Source of the DNA: Acanthamoeba sp. SK_2022b
Lineage: Eukaryota; Discosea; Longamoebia; Acanthamoebidae
DNA length: 48,394 nucleotides
Assembly: GCA_027943245.1 (NCBI GenBank)
Contig: JANDJZ010000308.1
Location: 1 to 48,394, forward strand
Direction: 5' to 3'
The notes under the pieces were generated by a model, which saw only the letters and a list, made by a program, of their open reading frames with translations, searched no databases and was not told the origin of the DNA. The position numbers and the translations under genes were made by a program. The stretch's first letter is position 1. Each line of letters starts with the position of its first letter. Below are positions 1 to 12,299 of this stretch, piece after piece.

Positions 1-3000
1 CCTGTTGGCCAAGGCGATGACGCGGAACTTGGGGTGAATAGGCACAACGTCGTTCTCCATGGCCGCGGCAGTCTCACCCATGATCCTACATCAGCGAGAT
101 ATTGTTAGCAGTGACGGCAGTCTGGGCAGTTGACAGTAGAATCGACTGTACCTTCGACCATCGGCCAGCAGCATGTAACGGTCCTCGATAAGGCCCTTCA
201 ACACGCACACCACTTCTAGTGGTGCCTTGTCCGCTTCGTCCTGTGAACAAAGACGGCAACGATGAAACAACAACCGACTCTGGCTAGAAACAACAGACGG
301 CAGCAGACAAAGGTTACCAGGACGAGGACACGCCCGTGGACGACGGCACGCACAAGTGGCGAGTCCATCCACACGATGCGACCGTCCGTCAGGGATGGCG
401 CAGAGGTGAGCGACTGCACAGTGGTATCCCTGATATCAACACACACAAACGCATTGAATCATCGGCTTAGTTGCGATCTGCCAACCATCAGACACTGCTT
501 ACACACCTGTGCAGCTGCATGTATTCCCGCTCCTTGCCCATGAGCTCCAGCAAACGATCGGCTAGCTGAGGCGGGGAAAGGACAGATAAGCCTGCAGGAA
601 AAAGAAAAGACATCTGGTGACAGTGAGGGCGTGGAACACGGTACCTTGTTTTTGCCGACGCCTTGGTTGCCAATAAGCAGCAAGTGTTCGCCGATCAGGT
701 AGTGGCGTATGAGGTCCCGCAACAGGACAACTAGTGCAACATCACATCGAGCGTGTGAGTGCCACGCAACTCGCGGGCAACCGTACAAGAGACGTACTAT
801 GTTTGGGCACATCGTAGAAGAGGACGTGGGGCACCAGGGCAGGTTGCTAGAGACCGCAGCGTGTCAGTTTCTGGTCGTTGCTTGGACTGCTATCAAAGCT
901 AGAGCACACGCGACTGGCGTACCTCGGGCTGTTCCACCTCCACGGTCACGTCGCCAATCCTGACAACGTCTTTGCCATCCGGAGACTTGAAGAGCTCCAC
1001 CTTGAGCGCATCTGCGATTTTCAAATCCGTTGAGTGTGGGTGCTTGCGTGCAGGCTGAGGGGAGGAGCACCTTCGCTGATCGTCGGTGGCGGGGGAGGGT
1101 GAATGCCGGCTTCCTGGAGCAGCTGGTGTACCGCATCCCTCGTGTCGGGCGGCAGAAAATGGAGCAGCAGCACACTTTCAATGTTGGCATACAGCTGTCC
1201 TGGATGAAGGCTAGATGTTTGCTCACATCAGATCACGTCAGCAAACAAGCCCAACCCTGAGTGAGCCTGATGCTTTGAGCTACCTGGACAAACGGATAGT
1301 GCGGATCAGCTGGCGCAAGGACAAACAGTTGGGGACGCCGCCTATCTTGTTGCCATTGAGCGAAAGATCGAAGCTTAGAAGAGAGAGAGAGAACGTGTGT
1401 CAGCATGCGAACGGTATAAATAAGGTTGAGGAGCCTTCAGATACCGCAGCGTCTTCTCAAGAACCTGGAGCGCTGTAGGGTGATCGCGGAAGATGGTGCG
1501 CAATATGTTGGCCTTCTGCTCGAAGAACGCCACGTCACTGAAGGCCAAGTGATGGAAGTGGAACAGGGTGATCACTTCCGACGTCAGCCAGTTCACTCCT
1601 GGTGGTTTTGTCGGCAAGAACGTCGTCAATGCTCCATGACAGGTCTCCAGGCGCGAGAAGGGGCAGCACCTTGCTTGAGCGTAGGCGGGTTGGCAAGGAC
1701 GACAATGCGGAACGCCGGGGAGATGGGCACAATCTTGCGTCGTCTGAGCTCTCGTTCAACCTTAGCCTGGTCCCACTCATCGCTGGCGTTGGCCTCCTCG
1801 GCCTTCCTCCTTAGGTCAACTCCCATGCGTCGCTCCATCTCGCCTTCTTCATCGTCCTCAACGGCAGAACTCCGTGGCTTCTGTACGAGGTCAGGCAAAT
1901 CGACAACTACAAATTGTCACGACCGCCCGTGAACTTACCTTCAACTTTTGCTCGAGCAGAACCTTCACCATGCGCTGATAGCGATCCACTCGTACAAGCC
2001 TCGTGCCATCGAATAAAGTGATCTCCCTGTGAAGGAGGCTTAGACCAGCAAACCTCTTCACTTCTCTTCTTATACATTCGCTTACCTGTCAGAAACAAGA
2101 CGTTGCAGCATGCTCAGCGTCGTGGCCGGAAGTCGATGCGCTCCTGGAGTGACATATTGAGAGTGGCGCTAGACTCAGCATCGCCTCGTTCCAGATTCGG
2201 TGGCGTGGGTAAAGAGATATTGCAAACCGTCAAGCAAGCAAACAAGGCCATCCATAGCGGCTCGCACCAGTGGCGAATGAGCCCAGTCCGTGTCACCTGT
2301 TCATTCCCGCAGTGTACATGCAAATAAGATTGGTGAGCAAATGGCTTCAAGTCCAAAAATTGCGCGCATACCGTTAGGCTTGGTGATACGCCGCTGCAGC
2401 AGGTCGCGCGAGGTCATGTCCTTGTAGCAGTTCACGATTTGCATATTGGAGGCGTAGCCCAGCCGCTCTGGCAACGTGCTCAAGGTGAGCAGTCAAGTCC
2501 GGCAATGGAGTGAGATAGCGATTGAGCGGGTGGTACCTGCAAATTCTTTTACGAGCGCGGTCTTGCCCATGCCCTTCTCCCCCACAATGCAGATGTCCCT
2601 GTTGATGGAGTGGTCCTGGATCATGCTTGTAATCAGGTAGTCGTTGTACGGGGTCAAAACAAAGTGCTTGTGGGGCCGCTCGCGGTCGATGTACTTCCCC
2701 ACAGATGACACAACACCGACAGTATGACCTGCACGGAAATGGGCAATTAGCATTGTGAGGAAAGACCTCTGTCACCGCGTCTGGAGACAACGTGAGATCA
2801 TCGGCTTTTGTACCGGTCAGCTTGTGCTTGAATTGAAGCTGCGCCGCCGTCGGCGCATCTGGGGTACTTGCGCTTTGTACATCTACGAGCTCGTAGCCTT
2901 GGTCAAATTCAGCATCGGAGGTCGAAGGCGCAGTACTCAGAGGCTCTGTTCACGCGCACCTAATGTGAGGGAGCGATTCTAGAGTAACATAATCAGGAGA

Positions 3001-4852
3001 TAAGGGTACCCTGATCCTTCTTGCCGGCTGCCGGTTGCCTTGGCTGCGGTACCAGTCCAAACCTTTGCAGTGCCACTTCGATTGACTCTTGGTCCTCTTT
3101 CTCCTACACCTGCCGTGTAAGGAACGCAAACGAGACGAACCTTGTCCTCTCGAGACAGATGGCGTACAAGAAGCAGTCGATACGGGAAAACGCGAGGAAG
3201 GCACTTGCCCAGGTCCAAGCTCGGGAAGTATGAGAGCAGCGTTGCAATCGAAATCACTCCACTCTCGCCCATATGCGGTATGCCCATCATGCCATCTGGC
3301 AAACAAAAGCAGTTAGTCACTTGGCGCAGAATGGGCGGGTGTTTATCGGAGCATTCAGTCACCAGAGTTTTCCAGCGCACGCAGCGCCTCCGCAGCCGAG
3401 AGAAGCCGACGGAGAAGGGCGGTGGTCATATCCGGCACGAAACTACGCAGTGCCGCATACTGCACGCCGATCGAATAGCCCGAGATCTCGCGCGCTTGGA
3501 ATCGGCTGCGCAGGGGAGGATCCAGTGCACTGCCGGGATACTTGGGGACCTGTGCATGCAAAAACACGCGTTCGCGTGAGCCACTGGTGGAGTCTCCCCA
3601 GACTTCGCGGAGCAAGCAATCTCGTACAGGCAGTCCCAGAGCAATCACACGGAAATTGGGGTGCACTTTGACTAGGCCAAGTCGTTTGAAATCCTCTCTG
3701 CAAGGGATTACATTCAAACGATGCATTAGTGGGTGTGCGTCATGTTCATGCATGCTGGGCGCCGCACGTACTTGGAATGCGTTTTCTTGAGCTTGTCATA
3801 CCGGTCTGCACTGATAAGCATTCTGCCGTCTTCCAAAGACATCTCCCTGTTCTGAAGGAGAGAGGCTCAGACTTGGTTGATCTGGAGTTAGAGAGAGAGA
3901 GTCCGAGATACCTCCAGTAAATTGTTGAGCACGGGCAGGACGTTACGTTCACACTTTTCCAGACCTGTTTCGAACGAGGCAGTTTGTCATCTACAACCGA
4001 AGTGATGGTATAAATAAAGATGCGCCACCTTCGAGGATAAGAATCCGGCCTTGCGTGGCGGCAATCACCGGTGGCTGATCCAAGTGTTGAACACTCCCGT
4101 TGATGATCTCGCGCCGTTGCTTAAGGTCTCCTTCAGTCGTGTCTGCCGACAGTGCCACATACTCTGCCTCTCGTCGAGTGACTGGGAACCACAGATAGAT
4201 CAATATCAGCATCAGTGAGTAAAGAGTGTCAGGGCCCAGCATGTCGGTGCCGGTTAGCGACCTTCACAGTAGCGAAACGCGAGCCATCGACGCGAGGGTC
4301 CAGGGGGCCTACGCACATCATGTACGGTGAGCAGCACCTCCCAGTGGGCGCAAGACATCTGCGCAGAAGGGAAGGAGAGTGCATGTACCCGATCAGGAAC
4401 ATGTCTTGGCCCAGCTTGTCTTTTTGCATCATCCATCGCAAATGAGCTGCCCGGGCAACACTGCGGTGAGTGCTGATGCGTCTGCACGGGTGCACACAAA
4501 GAGAAGAACGTAGGCACCCAGCACTTCCGGAGACTGGTGGGCGATCGGGGAGCCGGTTGGCGCCACGCCCCACGGGATGAGCTCGGGCCGAGTGGAAGGC
4601 AGCAGTCGCACGCCGACATCACCGATCCGCACCATCGCCTCTTCGTCTCCCTGCCCGGCATGGCACGTGAATGCAAGTAACCAAAGAGCACGCGCCACGA
4701 GGAGCACAGAGACGAAGGGAGGCTACCTCCTGGGTGCCGGACGCGGGGTGGAAGGAGATCGATACACCACTGGGCCGCTGAAAATCCACTTGCTGGTGGC
4801 GGCACACCGTGGCAAGCCTTCGGGCCGCCTTCTTGCGACCTACGTCTTCCAT
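1..4852 (-). CDS. VWA8: VWA8-like AAA+ ATPase, N-terminal 980 codons (gene continues past left edge)
   Basis: Homologue of von Willebrand factor A domain-containing protein 8, a mitochondrial matrix dynein-like AAA+ ATPase. Twenty-eight exons: 4727-4852, 4518-4650, 4389-4446, 4262-4308, 4029-4181, 3912-3964, 3772-3851, 3628-3697, 3363-3549, 3168-3295, 3010-3103, 2767-2945, 2537-2693, 2372-2467, 2228-2296, 2086-2143, 1939-2026, 1670-1880, 1445-1598, 1284-1373, 1071-1210, 923-1011, 798-846, 645-730, 507-565, 318-429, 152-240, 1-85. They sum to 2940 nt (980 codons) with every phase matching. Three AAA modules: a degenerate Walker A GPPGPSRR (about residue 106), a canonical GEKGMGKT (about 474) and GNQGVGKN (about 857), followed by the DEADKAP Walker B. 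These follow the known VWA8 order. The start ATG at 4852 gives a short basic N-terminus that could be a mitochondrial presequence. The C-terminal half with the VWA domain lies outside the window. The junction at 2693/2767 is the least certain. Confidence 0.9.
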
Positions 4853-5013
4853 CACAGCCTGCACTTCCCGCGGTTTGCGGGAGGTCTGCCTTTCCCTTCC
4901 CCGGTGGTCGTGTTAACGGAAAATGGCCGAGAAAACCCACACAAGAAAAACAAGTTATCCCTTTTTTCATTTTTTCGATCAAACAAACACGAGAGTTAAA
5001 GGGCGGACGCACG
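4853..5013. promoter_or_regulatory. Bidirectional promoter interval between VWA8 and the deaminase gene
   Basis: The VWA8 start (-) and the deaminase start (+) are divergent and only 161 bp apart, so both promoters and 5' leaders must lie in this interval or overlap the genes. It contains an A/T-rich run around 4917-4990 in otherwise GC-rich sequence. I see no clear TATA box or named motif. The assignment follows from gene geometry only. Confidence 0.45.
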
Positions 5014-6229
5014 ATGGCCAGCGAAGCCAGCGGACGGATAAAACGATTTTTCTACCTGGCAGCCAAGGAGGCAACCAGCAGTGAGATGAAGTACGGCACC
5101 CTCCATCCCTGCATTCCGGCAATTCCTCGAAATTTGCATCTGCGCATGCGATTTCTAGAGATTACTGCCACTCGCAGTGGCAAACTTACCGCACATGTTC
5201 CCCAGGTATCAACATGGAGCGATTGTCGTGCGAGGAGGACGGATCATCTCCAAGGGCTTCAACCACTATCGGCGCACACCGCACAGTACGCAAAGAACCT
5301 CCATCTGGCTCTTCTTCTGCCTGACCTGGCACCAAGAACACATAAGCTAGCTCCTCAGAGTAGGCAAGCTAACCCGCGTTAAACGGCAGGCATGTCAACG
5401 CACGCAGAGATGGCCGCGCTGCTCGGACTGGAGGGCGGTAGGAATGCGGAGCGAAAGGAGCTGGCCCGGGGCAGCGACCTCTTCGTCGTGCGACTGGGAG
5501 GCAGGGCGCTCGAACCTCTCGATTCGATATGGAAACGAAACTCGAGGTGCCTGTTCCTCTGCCTGATCGCAGCTGCATTCACACCTCACGAGCAAGTGCT
5601 TATCTATCCATCTACCCGGCAGACCGTGTCCGGTATGCGTGGAATGGATGTACAGATATGGCGTGAAGCGAGTATTCTACACCGTTGGCCAGCCCTCCAA
5701 CCGGTAACGCCGTCTGTCGTCGTACACGAGGTGATCCATGCTTCCAGTGCTGATCTTTCACACACCAGATATTTTCCCAACGCCAGCACCATGACGGAGG
5801 CCAGCGACAACGAAAACGAGTACGTGCGGGACAGCCTCGATGATCATGAGGGGACGGACGAAAGGTCGCCATGTTTGGTTCTCATACGGCCGCGCAGGGA
5901 GATGGACGAGCTGATGGCGATGGGGGTGGATGGCAAGGAGATCATAACGCCAAGTGAGATCGACTTTGATCCGCTGCGAAGAGCTGAGCAGGAAGGAATG
6001 AAGGCGGGCTGGTGGGTGGAAAGAGTGGGCGACCTCAAGCACAAGATGGAGCGATTGCTCCAGCTCGACCTTTCGCGGTAACCACCTAACACCCGCGAAG
6101 CCCCACCATTTCTGGTAACCCTAACCACCGTCTCCACTTGTTGCTTTTTGCAGATATAAGCATCGACAGTGCGATCATGAACCTATTCCATACCTCAAGA
6201 CTGAGAAGAAGGAGTGTGCGATAGATTGA
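5014..6229 (+). CDS. Cytidine/deoxycytidylate deaminase-family protein (zinc-dependent)
   Basis: Six exons: 5014-5090, 5206-5285, 5390-5546, 5623-5703, 5769-6077, 6154-6229; 780 nt, 259 residues, phases consistent. The zinc site is split over three exons. HAEM, carrying the zinc His and the proton-shuttling Glu, is in exon 3; PCPVC, carrying the two zinc Cys, is formed at the exon 3/4 junction. A strand before it (HGAIVVRGGRIISKG) fits the first strands of the deaminase fold. The C-terminal third is acidic and ends with several Cys and His. The family acts on cytosine, adenine or guanine bases, nucleosides, nucleotides or tRNA; I cannot tell which substrate applies. The start ATG lies 161 bp from the divergent VWA8 start. 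Confidence 0.82.
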
Positions 6230-6374
6230 TGAGGCTTGTGTTAGTTCAGCGGCGGCCGCAACAGAAAGATTAGAGCGCCACCTTAAACAAATTGCGTAAC
6301 GGCCACCCCAACAGTCGGACTGCGGTGCGCGGCCCCGCAGCGCAAGAAAACATCGCACCAAATCGGAAAGTGAG

Positions 6375-8964
6375 ATGTCGGAGTGGTTGAGCACCCGCAC
6401 CAAGGGCAAGCGCAAGCGCTCTGTCGGACAAGATGCGGAAGCGGCAATCACAGCGGAGGCTGAGTCGCAGGATGTGCTCGGAATGAAGCCTCTCAAGAGA
6501 TCGCGAGTGGCAAGCATTGCCGGAAGTGATTTACCCACTAAGAAGGAACCCAAGGCGAAGGCTTCCGATGAGAACGAGACGACCGCTGCGGAGGAGGGTC
6601 AATTGGAGGTGCTGGGTGGTCTGCGCCCTGGCGAGAGTGACGAATTGTTGTATTTCATCGAACACAATTACCTCAGCAGCTTGTCGGCGCTTATGCACTC
6701 GCTCAAGGATCTGCTCTTCGTCTCCGGCACGGGCTCAGACGATGGAGATCTAGTTGAACGCATCAAGGCCGAGTTCAATCGCCTCCGAGGCGTGAAGGAG
6801 GGGATCGTGCGCAAGGCCACCCGCCGCACCAGCGCCAACAACAACGGCCCAGCACCCGGAACGCCGCAGAAGAAGAAACGGACAGCCTACCAGTGGTACA
6901 CGAAGGAGCTCCTAATTCGCATCAAGGATGAGCACCCTGGCAAGCCCTTTGCCGAGATCATGCCCCTCATCGCTACTTCCTGGCTGAACCTGACCGACGA
7001 GGAGAGGGCGCCCTACTTTCAGAAGGCTGCCCCGGTACGCGCCCGCACGTGTGTGAGTGTGCGTGTTTGTCACGCGTCCAGCTAGCGCGATACCTCCTAA
7101 CCACTCGTGCCCTTAAAACGACCGGCGGCCGGCCCACAATCCAAGACCCCAAGTGTCAAGCCCGCCCAAAAGCGAGTGACGGCCTGGCATATGTTCCTTG
7201 CCGAGCAGTCCACCGAGCGGGGGTACTCTGGCCTTCCCAGACAAGAAGTCATGAGTGCCATCGGCAGTGACTGGAAGAACCTGAGCGAGGACGAACGAAA
7301 GAAGTATGTTGCGTTGGCCCAGGTACCACCTCTCATCGATCCGCTTCTCTGGTTGAGCGCGTCCTCTCCATTGACGTCATCGACTGCGTGGTGCAGGAGA
7401 GGTCGAGCCAACCACCAACCCCGCGCACTCGGAGTTCCCACTCCAGGGGTGCTTCGGGCTGGCGAATCTTCAGTAATGAGCATGGCAAGGTCCTCAAGAA
7501 GGAACGCCCCGACATTACCCCCGCGGATCGGTTGGTGGAGCTGCACGCCCGGTGGGCCGCGCTCACCGACGAGCAGCGCGCCGAGTACGAGATGGCCGTA
7601 CGTTAGCTCACGTTGCTGTCACTTGACCTCGACCTCAGTATTGATTCACACCCACACACCCACACACCCACACACCCACACACCCACACACCCACACACC
7701 CACACACCCACACACCCACACACACAGGGGATCGCCTTGGAAGAGAAGAAGTCCACCGCCGCTCACCGTGAGTCCACTCACCTTTCCAGCGGGACCATCG
7801 GAAAGGACGAGGGCGCAGTCGTGATCCGCTCCAAGCGCCTGACCGCCGACGCCTTCCTCAGCCTCACAAAAATACCCAACGTAGTGCTGGTCGACATCAC
7901 CATCAAGAGGTACTCCCCCTCGATCATTGCTTCACACGTCCTCGCACGCGTTCTCACGCATGCGCGCCGGCATTTGCAGCACCTCCCCCTACCGCAAGTT
8001 TGCCTACGCCTACCCTGTTGGCGGCATCCCTGTTCCGCTTGGACGCAAGGAAGCCGTACGGCCCTCTTCGATCTGCTATTGGCCGTATGTGTTTGTGTGT
8101 CTCACAATCTCCTCTCTCGCAGTTTGGAATGAGCGTCGAAGGCATCGTGGAGGGTCTGAAGGTGTTTGAAGAGGCCGGCGTCGACCGCGGCACGCTCTCC
8201 AACCAATCGATGAAGAGCCTGCGCCGAACGGAGAAGAAGCACGGCAAGCTGCTCGGGTGGAGCAAGGGCCTGAAGGGCCACTCAGACGGGGACCCGCTGC
8301 TCAATGAAGAAGCCGCTCGCTGGCAAATCCTGTTCCCTGCCTACAAATACGGTACCGTATCCCGCTCCCACCACCTCGTGTGCGTCGACGACTGATCTGA
8401 AGGTTCGGGTTGATGACTCGACACGCGCGAGAGCAGTCCTCGAAGAGTGCCTGGGCAAGGAGGTCTCCGAGCTGAAGGCCATGATCAAGAAGGGCAACCA
8501 GCTGGTGCTGCTGGACATGGAGAACAACATCGACGTGTACGACTACTCGCGGCCGGTGTCTGCCGCCGAGCTGCTGAGGCGATACTTGCTCGACCAGTGG
8601 CCCTCTAGGGCCGAGGAACGCAAGCTCAAGGAGGCACAACCCCAGGTGCGGGCCCTCCTCCTCTCCTCCCTCGTGTCCGGAAGAGGGTGACTGGCCTCTC
8701 ACTCGGTCATGGCCGCATCAGGCGGGCGCGTCGGCCAAGGGCAAGGAGAAGGCGGACCAGGTGGTCTGCAAGGGGAGCCATGAGGGCGAGGACAAGGTGC
8801 ACTGGGACAGCCAAGTCAGCCTCGGCGATGAAGACAAGGAAGAAGAGAGCAGCCAGTCCGTCGACGAGGAGCACGACGACGAGGATCAGAGTGAAGATGA
8901 AGACCAGAGCGCTGAAGACACTGACAACGACGAAGACGACGAAGACGACGAAGAGAGTGATTAA
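6375..8964 (+). CDS. Nuclear protein with three HMG boxes fused to a bacterial-type domain of unknown function
   Basis: Eight exons: 6375-7034, 7146-7322, 7397-7597, 7728-7909, 7980-8055, 8123-8356, 8403-8645, 8722-8964; 671 residues. The N-terminus is basic with NLS-like KGKRKR. HMG boxes lie at about 173-220 (TAYQWYTKELL), 228-279 (VTAWHMFLAEQ) and 296-346 (SGWRIFSNEHG). Residues about 365-590 form another domain: IPNVVLVDIT, PVGGIPVPLG, SVEGIVEGLKVFEEAGVD, NQSMKSLRRTEKKHG, then LVLLDMENNIDVYDYSRP. From memory this resembles actinobacterial proteins filed as DUF6939; I could not check. The C-terminus is a chromatin-factor-like acidic tail (EDTDNDEDDEDDEES). Exon 2 uses an acceptor inside an apparently open frame at 7145, the least certain junction. 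Intron 3 carries a CA-rich repeat. Confidence 0.78.
7650..7727 (+). repeat. CA-rich octamer microsatellite in an HMG-gene intron
   Basis: About 77 bp of CACACACC-type units run directly into the 3' splice site of the intron before exon 4 of the HMG-box gene. It probably serves as an extended polypyrimidine-like acceptor tract; length polymorphism is expected. Confidence 0.85.
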
Positions 8965-9254
8965 TTAAGGTGTTTTTTTGAGATCATTTAAATATGGATA
9001 TTTCTTCTTTTGGTAGGTGATGACGTCCCCACGCCGTCCTCACAGACCTGCCCTCGCGCGAAACGGCGTCACTTCCCGAGCCCGGACAACACAAGGTACA
9101 CTCTCCATTTTACACGTGTCGTCTTGCTCGGTGCTGCTGTGCTGGCAACCCGCTCACGCTTCCTTCCCCTATTTTTCCTGCCTCTGTGCATTTCAAATCT
9201 TTCATCCGCTACATCAACACCTGCCGCATCTCCTTCACACTTTCATCAGCAGTG

Positions 9255-12156
9255 ATGAAGGCCAGCAAGTTGGTGATGCTCCTGGCGTTGTGCCTGCTGG
9301 GCCTCGTCACCGCGTCCCGTGGGCAGGAGTCAGCGGCCCATGCTGCCGAGGAAGGTGTTGCCCCAGTCCAAGAGCAGGAGGAACCAACTGCAGCCCTAGC
9401 AGAGAGCGAGGGCGGCGAGGGCGGCGAGGGCAAGGTAGAGAGCATGGAGGGCGGCGAGGTTGACGAGGCCCAGGTCGAGGGCGGCGAGGTTGACGAGAGC
9501 GAGGGCGAGGGCCAGGTCGAGGGCAGTGAGGGCGGCGATGTTGACGAGGGCGAAGGCCAGGTCGAGGCTGGCGAGGTCAAGGTCGAGAGCAGTGAGGGCG
9601 GTGAGGTTGGCGAGGGCGAGCTTGGATCCTCCGTCGAAGTCGAAGGCACACCTGAGACAGACATGGAGACAAAGCCGCGGATGCCAGAGTCCCACGTGGT
9701 TGACCTTACGCTCCACAGTTTGGAGAGTATCCAAGGGTTCCTGACCATCTACGACTACGTTCTTCTGGAGCTGTTCGCTCCGTGGTGTGGCCACTGCAAG
9801 AAGCTTGCTCCCGAGTGCGTGTCCCCGACCTGTTGGTGCTGGGGCTGCAGCTTTAGAACTCCTACGCTAGCGCTGCGTGGTTAAGACGGTGATGCTGTGC
9901 TTCCTGCATGCCCAGGTACGAGGCAGCTGCCACCAAGCTTGCTGCGCAAGGCAGCCCCATCAAGCTTGCCAAGATCGACTGCACGTTCAACGAGGAACCC
10001 TGCAAGTTGTTGAAGGTCGAGGGCTTCCCCACCCTCAAGGTGATCCTCAACCAGACGCTCCGCGAGTACGAAGGCCCACGAGAGGCCGACGGTAAGGCCT
10101 CCCGCTGCTTGTGGCCTTTGTGACCAAAGTGGTTTCTGGCTGCTTAATCCAATGCTCTCAAGGCATCGTGGCCTATATGAAGAAGGTCACGACCGTACCT
10201 ACGGTCGTGGTCTACACCACCGAGCAACTGAAAGCAGAGATCGAGGGACAGACCGCAGTCGTGGGCTATTTCACCTACGCTGTATCGAAGAGTACGCGTT
10301 AGGACTTCGGTGGTGGTCACACATGAGACTCACTGATACCTCCACACACAACGCCGACAATCCCGCTCCGCTGTTTAGTGCGCAAAGCATTCGATCGCGC
10401 TTCCATGGATGAAGAGGCAGTAAAGCTCAAGTTCGTTCAGGCTAAAGGCCAGACGCTCCTAACCGAGTACGTCCATCTGCGCGCTCTGATTGCTGTTGTT
10501 GGGGCACTGACACTCAAGCATCGCGTTGCGTCCAGGTTGGGCGTGACCGCAGGAACGGTGAAGCTGTTCAGGGACTTCGATGAGCCCCTCACCTACGAGG
10601 GCAAGCCCGCCTCTACAGACCTCGCTCGTTGGGCATCCGCTCACGCCTACCCCTATTTCGTACGTGAATCTGTACAGGAGAAGGTGTTGGGGCACAGACC
10701 TGACCCGAAAATTTCGTTTGCAGATGAATGCCGTCCACTCATGGAACAGGCTCGTGATGGAGCGTAAGCTCACACACATCTTCGTCCTCGCTGCCAACAC
10801 CAGCGAGACGGAGACATGGCAGCCGCTTCATCAAATGGGATACCAGCTGGCCAAGGAGTATGCCACCGAGCAAATCGGGTTTCTCTACCTCAGGTACGCG
10901 CCCACTCTCTCATGACACCTCAGCTAGCGATGACCGGTGACGCCCCTTCAGTGAGAAGCAGTACTCTTTGGCCGTCCAGTTCGGTCACAGCGGCGAGTTC
11001 TATCCCGCCGTCAGTACGCTCCTCGCGCCCTCCACGATTTTTGGTGTGGCAAAGCAACATTTGATGACGGGTGTTCATACCAGTGATCTTGAACCCTCTG
11101 GAGAGCAAGGTCTTCCTCATGCCCCAAGAGACGGCCATCACCAAGGACTCTGTGCGTGACTTCATCGAAGGCACCTTGGAAGGGATCATTCGTCTCGTTC
11201 CTAAGGTGCGATTGCCTGACCTGACACGCGTCAGTGGTGCAGTGCTCGTGCCCATATTCATTGTTGCGGTTACAGTCCGAAGCGCCACCGGCAGACAATA
11301 CCCTCCCCGTCACCGTTGTGGTGGCGTCCACCTTCGACGAGTTGGTCATCAACAACGATAACGACGTTTTGGTCGAGTTCTATGCACCCTGTACGTAGAG
11401 CACGGCGCTGTGTGACGCCCAATGGCTGAGGGGCAGGTGTGCGAACAAATCTCTCAATTAGGGTGCGGCCACTGCAAGGACCTCGTTCCAATCTACGACG
11501 AGTTGGGTGAACTTTTCAAGGATGAGGAGAAGGTGGTCATCGCCAAGATCGACGCTACGGCCAACGATCAAAGCTACTACGCGGTCACCAGCTTCCCCAC
11601 TATTGTCTTCTTCCCTGCGGGCAGCAAGGTGACCACTAGGCCCCGGGAATAGCAGCACTTGCGTTGTTGACTCATCACCGTGGTATATCTCGGTGCGTGT
11701 AGGGCACACCTATACCCTACGAGGGAGATCGGACCTTGAAGGCCTTCCAGGAGTTCCTGTACCAGCATGCCACGTATGTTTCCTGTTTCCTCCTTCCCAG
11801 CACCAAGACACCCGCCCTGCCTTATCTTCTCTTCTCTCAGCAACTTGGACGGCAAGCTCTCGCCCGCCGACATTGCGTCCGATGCAGATCCTCAGGACGA
11901 GGAGCCCGAGACAGTGGAGGCTGTTGCCGAGGCCCACAACGAGGAGCCCGAGGCAGCGCAAGCTGCTGCTGCCCACGACGAGGAGCCCGAGACAGCGCAA
12001 GCTGTCGCCGAGGTCCACGACGAGGAGCCTGAGGCAGTGGAGGCTGTCGCCGCGGCTCACGACGAGGTGCCCGAGGCAGTGGAAGCTGTCGCCGAGCCCC
12101 GCGAGGAGCCTGAGGCAGTGGAAGCTGTCGCCGCGGCCTACGGTGACGAACTCTAA
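9255..12156 (+). CDS. Protein disulfide isomerase with N- and C-terminal acidic repeats, ending -YGDEL
   Basis: Twelve exons: 9255-9814, 9916-10091, 10163-10291, 10379-10466, 10536-10659, 10724-10893, 10952-11013, 11084-11205, 11276-11390, 11462-11628, 11703-11773, 11841-12156; 2100 nt, 699 residues, all phases consistent. Signal peptide at 1-24 ([13 protein letters not shown]), then about 120 residues rich in E/G/V/D repeats. First thioredoxin domain with active site APWCGHCKK; b and b' domains; second active site CGHCKD, whose Trp codon spans the exon 9/10 junction; then an Ala/Glu tail of about six 14-residue units. The last four residues, GDEL, suggest ER retrieval although the usual signal is KDEL or HDEL. 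It should catalyse disulfide formation and isomerisation in the ER lumen. The extra acidic N-terminus is unusual; acidic PDI tails usually bind calcium. Confidence 0.93.
9397..9625 (+). repeat. Coding minisatellite, acidic Gly/Glu/Val/Asp repeats of the PDI N-terminus
   Basis: Imperfect 9-24 bp units based on GAGGGCGGCGAGGTTGACGA encode [12 protein letters not shown] and GSEGG variants directly after the PDI signal peptide. The units differ in length but keep the reading frame, which suggests slippage under coding constraint. The repeat also opens an antisense frame on the - strand, which I take to be an artefact. Confidence 0.85.
11881..12145 (+). repeat. 42-bp coding minisatellite in the PDI C-terminus
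   Basis: About six tandem 42-bp units encode variants of [14 protein letters not shown]. Third-position differences between units show they are not very recent, and all preserve frame. It lies immediately before the -YGDEL terminus. Confidence 0.85.
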
Positions 12157-12299
12157 GATTGTACAACGCAAAAAACAGGGGGCAAGTGTTCCCCGAATTT
12201 TCGGGGCATGCTTCGGCAGAAATGATACGTTTAAAACTCTTTTTTTAAAATACAAATACACCTCAATAACAACAAACGCCACAGCCTACACCCACTGAG

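Noticed and set aside
4254..5012. 252-codon frame at the start of VWA8
   Set aside because: Out of frame with the VWA8 homology; it runs through three VWA8 exons and introns and extends into the divergent promoter.
6117..6127. Interstitial CCCTAA-like telomeric motif (also near 36918)
   Set aside because: Only about one and a half units at each place, expected by chance in 48 kb.
9209..9748. 179-codon Ser/Pro/Thr-rich frame antisense to the PDI repeats
   Set aside because: It is the mirror of the GAG/GGC acidic minisatellite and shows only low-complexity composition.
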